Shown in pieces: positions 6,001 through 6,512 of a stretch of DNA of 6,512 nucleotides. The stretch's first letter is position 1, and the number at the start of each line of letters is the position of its first letter. The stretch covers positions 1 to 6,512 of the forward strand of contig JAMDCG010000082.1 in assembly GCA_023489425.1 (NCBI GenBank). The letters are read 5' to 3'. The translations under genes and the position numbers were made by a program. The stretch is from Thermoplasmatota archaeon (GTDB taxonomy: Archaea; Thermoplasmatota; Thermoplasmata; Thermoplasmatales; Thermoplasmataceae). The notes below the pieces were generated by a model that was given only the letters and a program-made list of their open reading frames with translations, ran no database searches and was not told the origin of the DNA.

Positions 6001-6015
6001 GATAAAAATTAAAAA
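6001..6015. promoter_or_regulatory. Shared AT-rich divergent promoter region (acetyltransferase / Pcc1)
   Basis: GATAAAAATTAAAAA is TATA-like on both strands. On the + strand it lies about 30-40 bp before the Pcc1 ATG at 6044, allowing a very short leader. On the - strand TTTTTATC lies far enough upstream for a leader containing the acetyltransferase Shine-Dalgarno. The exact boxes cannot be fixed in such AT-rich DNA. Confidence 0.3.
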
Positions 6016-6043
6016 CTATTGTAATATGAAGTAAATTGGTTTA

Positions 6044-6265
6044 ATGGATATTAGTTTATCAATTAGTGGCCCCAGTGAAACAATAGACGCTTTTATAAAG
6101 TGTGCATCACCAGAAAACGATGGCTTTGTTATAATGGAAAGAGTGGAAACTGAAAAATTAACAATTAAAATAAATAATGTTAAACTTTCTTCAATATACA
6201 GTATAACTGATGAATTTTTAAAAATTTTTGAAATTGTTGAAAAAATATATGAAGATTATTCCTGA
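6044..6265 (+). CDS. pcc1: KEOPS complex subunit Pcc1-like
   Basis: 73 residues, about the normal length for archaeal Pcc1. The pattern fits the family: an opening beta strand (DISLSISG), a helix ([15 protein letters not shown]), two strands ([19 protein letters not shown]), then a small turn ([23 protein letters not shown]) forming the long C-terminal helix that dimerises and docks on Kae1. KEOPS uses threonylcarbamoyl-AMP to make t6A at position 37 of tRNAs that read ANN codons; Pcc1 is the dimerisation module, acting in the cytosol. An in-frame TAA lies just upstream at 6032-6034, so 6044 is the only ATG start. No clear Shine-Dalgarno is present, suggesting leaderless translation. Its last 10 bp overlap the end of TFB on the other strand. 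The assignment is by pattern recognition in a short protein. Confidence 0.75.
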   Translation: MDISLSISGPSETIDAFIKCASPENDGFVIMERVETEKLTIKINNVKLSSIYSITDEFLKIFEIVEKIYEDYS

Positions 6266-6512
6266 ACTTCGAGATTTAGCTTTTCTGTTAGCTCCTTGTA
6301 CCTGTTTCTGATTGTCACTTCGGTTACTCCTGCAACTTCAGCTACAGATCTTTGGGTTCTCCTTTCATTCATAAGAATTGATGCTATGTATATGGCTGCA
6401 GCGGCCACTCCAGTTGGACCTTTTCCTGATGTAAGGTCATTATCCTGTGCAAGTTTAATTATTTCAGCTGCCTGTTTTCTTGTATCCAGGGAGAGCTTAA
6501 GTTTACTGCAGA
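6256..6512 (-). CDS. tfb: Transcription initiation factor IIB (TFB), C-terminal part
   Basis: The gene runs off the window; 84 codons plus the TAA stop at 6258-6256 are visible. They cover the end of the second cyclin-fold repeat: [27 protein letters not shown], then the BRE-contacting helix-turn-helix [20 protein letters not shown] and the closing [12 protein letters not shown], a very typical archaeal TFB C-terminus. TFB binds the TBP-TATA complex and the BRE and recruits RNA polymerase. The N-terminal zinc ribbon, B-finger and first cyclin repeat lie beyond 6512. The 3' end overlaps the convergent Pcc1 gene by 10 bp. Whether it is the sole TFB or one of several paralogues cannot be seen here. 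Confidence 0.95.
   Translation of the reverse strand, partial: CSKLKLSLDTRKQAAEIIKLAQDNDLTSGKGPTGVAAAAIYIASILMNERRTQRSVAEVAGVTEVTIRNRYKELTEKLNLEVQE

Noticed and set aside
1..6512. CRISPR array, insertion sequence or transposase
   Set aside because: I saw no regularly spaced direct repeats, no transposase-like ORF and no terminal repeats other than the fold-back at the left edge.

Overview
The window looks like an AT-rich archaeal chromosome fragment, most likely from Thermoplasmata (relatives of Thermoplasma, Ferroplasma or Cuniculiplasma). The archaeal evidence is direct: a partial TFB (transcription factor IIB) gene, a Pcc1-type KEOPS subunit, a tRNA-Leu with no encoded CCA, TATA-type promoter boxes, and a signal-peptide/transmembrane glycoprotein with many N-glycosylation sequons. 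Arginine codons are mostly AGA/AGG. The Thermoplasmata assignment is inference from overall gene style, not from a marker alignment.

Layout. (1) 1-930: an orphan DNA methyltransferase gene on the + strand whose 5' end is corrupted. Positions 1-127 are the exact reverse complement of 213-339, inside the same gene, so the apparent ATG at 94 is written in antisense methyltransferase sequence. This looks like a fold-back chimera at a sequence end, although a true inverted repeat or invertible segment cannot be excluded. (2) 931-1430: intergenic DNA carrying tRNA-Leu(CAA) on the - strand, its promoter, and the divergent promoter of the next operon. (3) 1431-5179: a three-gene + strand operon: a 391-residue protein with SelO/kinase-like sequence features, a roughly 500-residue coiled-coil and helical-repeat protein with an aromatic, glycine-rich tail, and a 347-residue membrane protein with a secreted, sequon-rich ectodomain, one transmembrane helix and a cytoplasmic zinc ribbon. 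(4) 5176-5946: a GNAT-type acetyltransferase on the - strand, meeting the operon tail to tail. (5) 6044-6265: a Pcc1-like KEOPS subunit on the + strand. (6) 6256-6512: the C-terminal part of TFB on the - strand, running off the window.

The part most likely to be undescribed is the operon at 1431-5179. Its parts suggest a possible ATP-using or nucleotidyl-transferring cytosolic protein, a scaffold, and a membrane receptor or anchor whose cytosolic tail is a zinc ribbon. That joint role is inference. The start of the middle gene is also uncertain: a good Shine-Dalgarno sequence lies 5 nt before an ATT codon, immediately after the first gene's TAG stop and in the same frame, whereas the first ATG lies 42 nt further on without a clear ribosome site.

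Genes are tightly packed. The second and third operon genes overlap by ATGA, and two convergent pairs overlap at their stop codons (4 bp and 10 bp). I saw no CRISPR array, insertion sequence, transposase or integrase.
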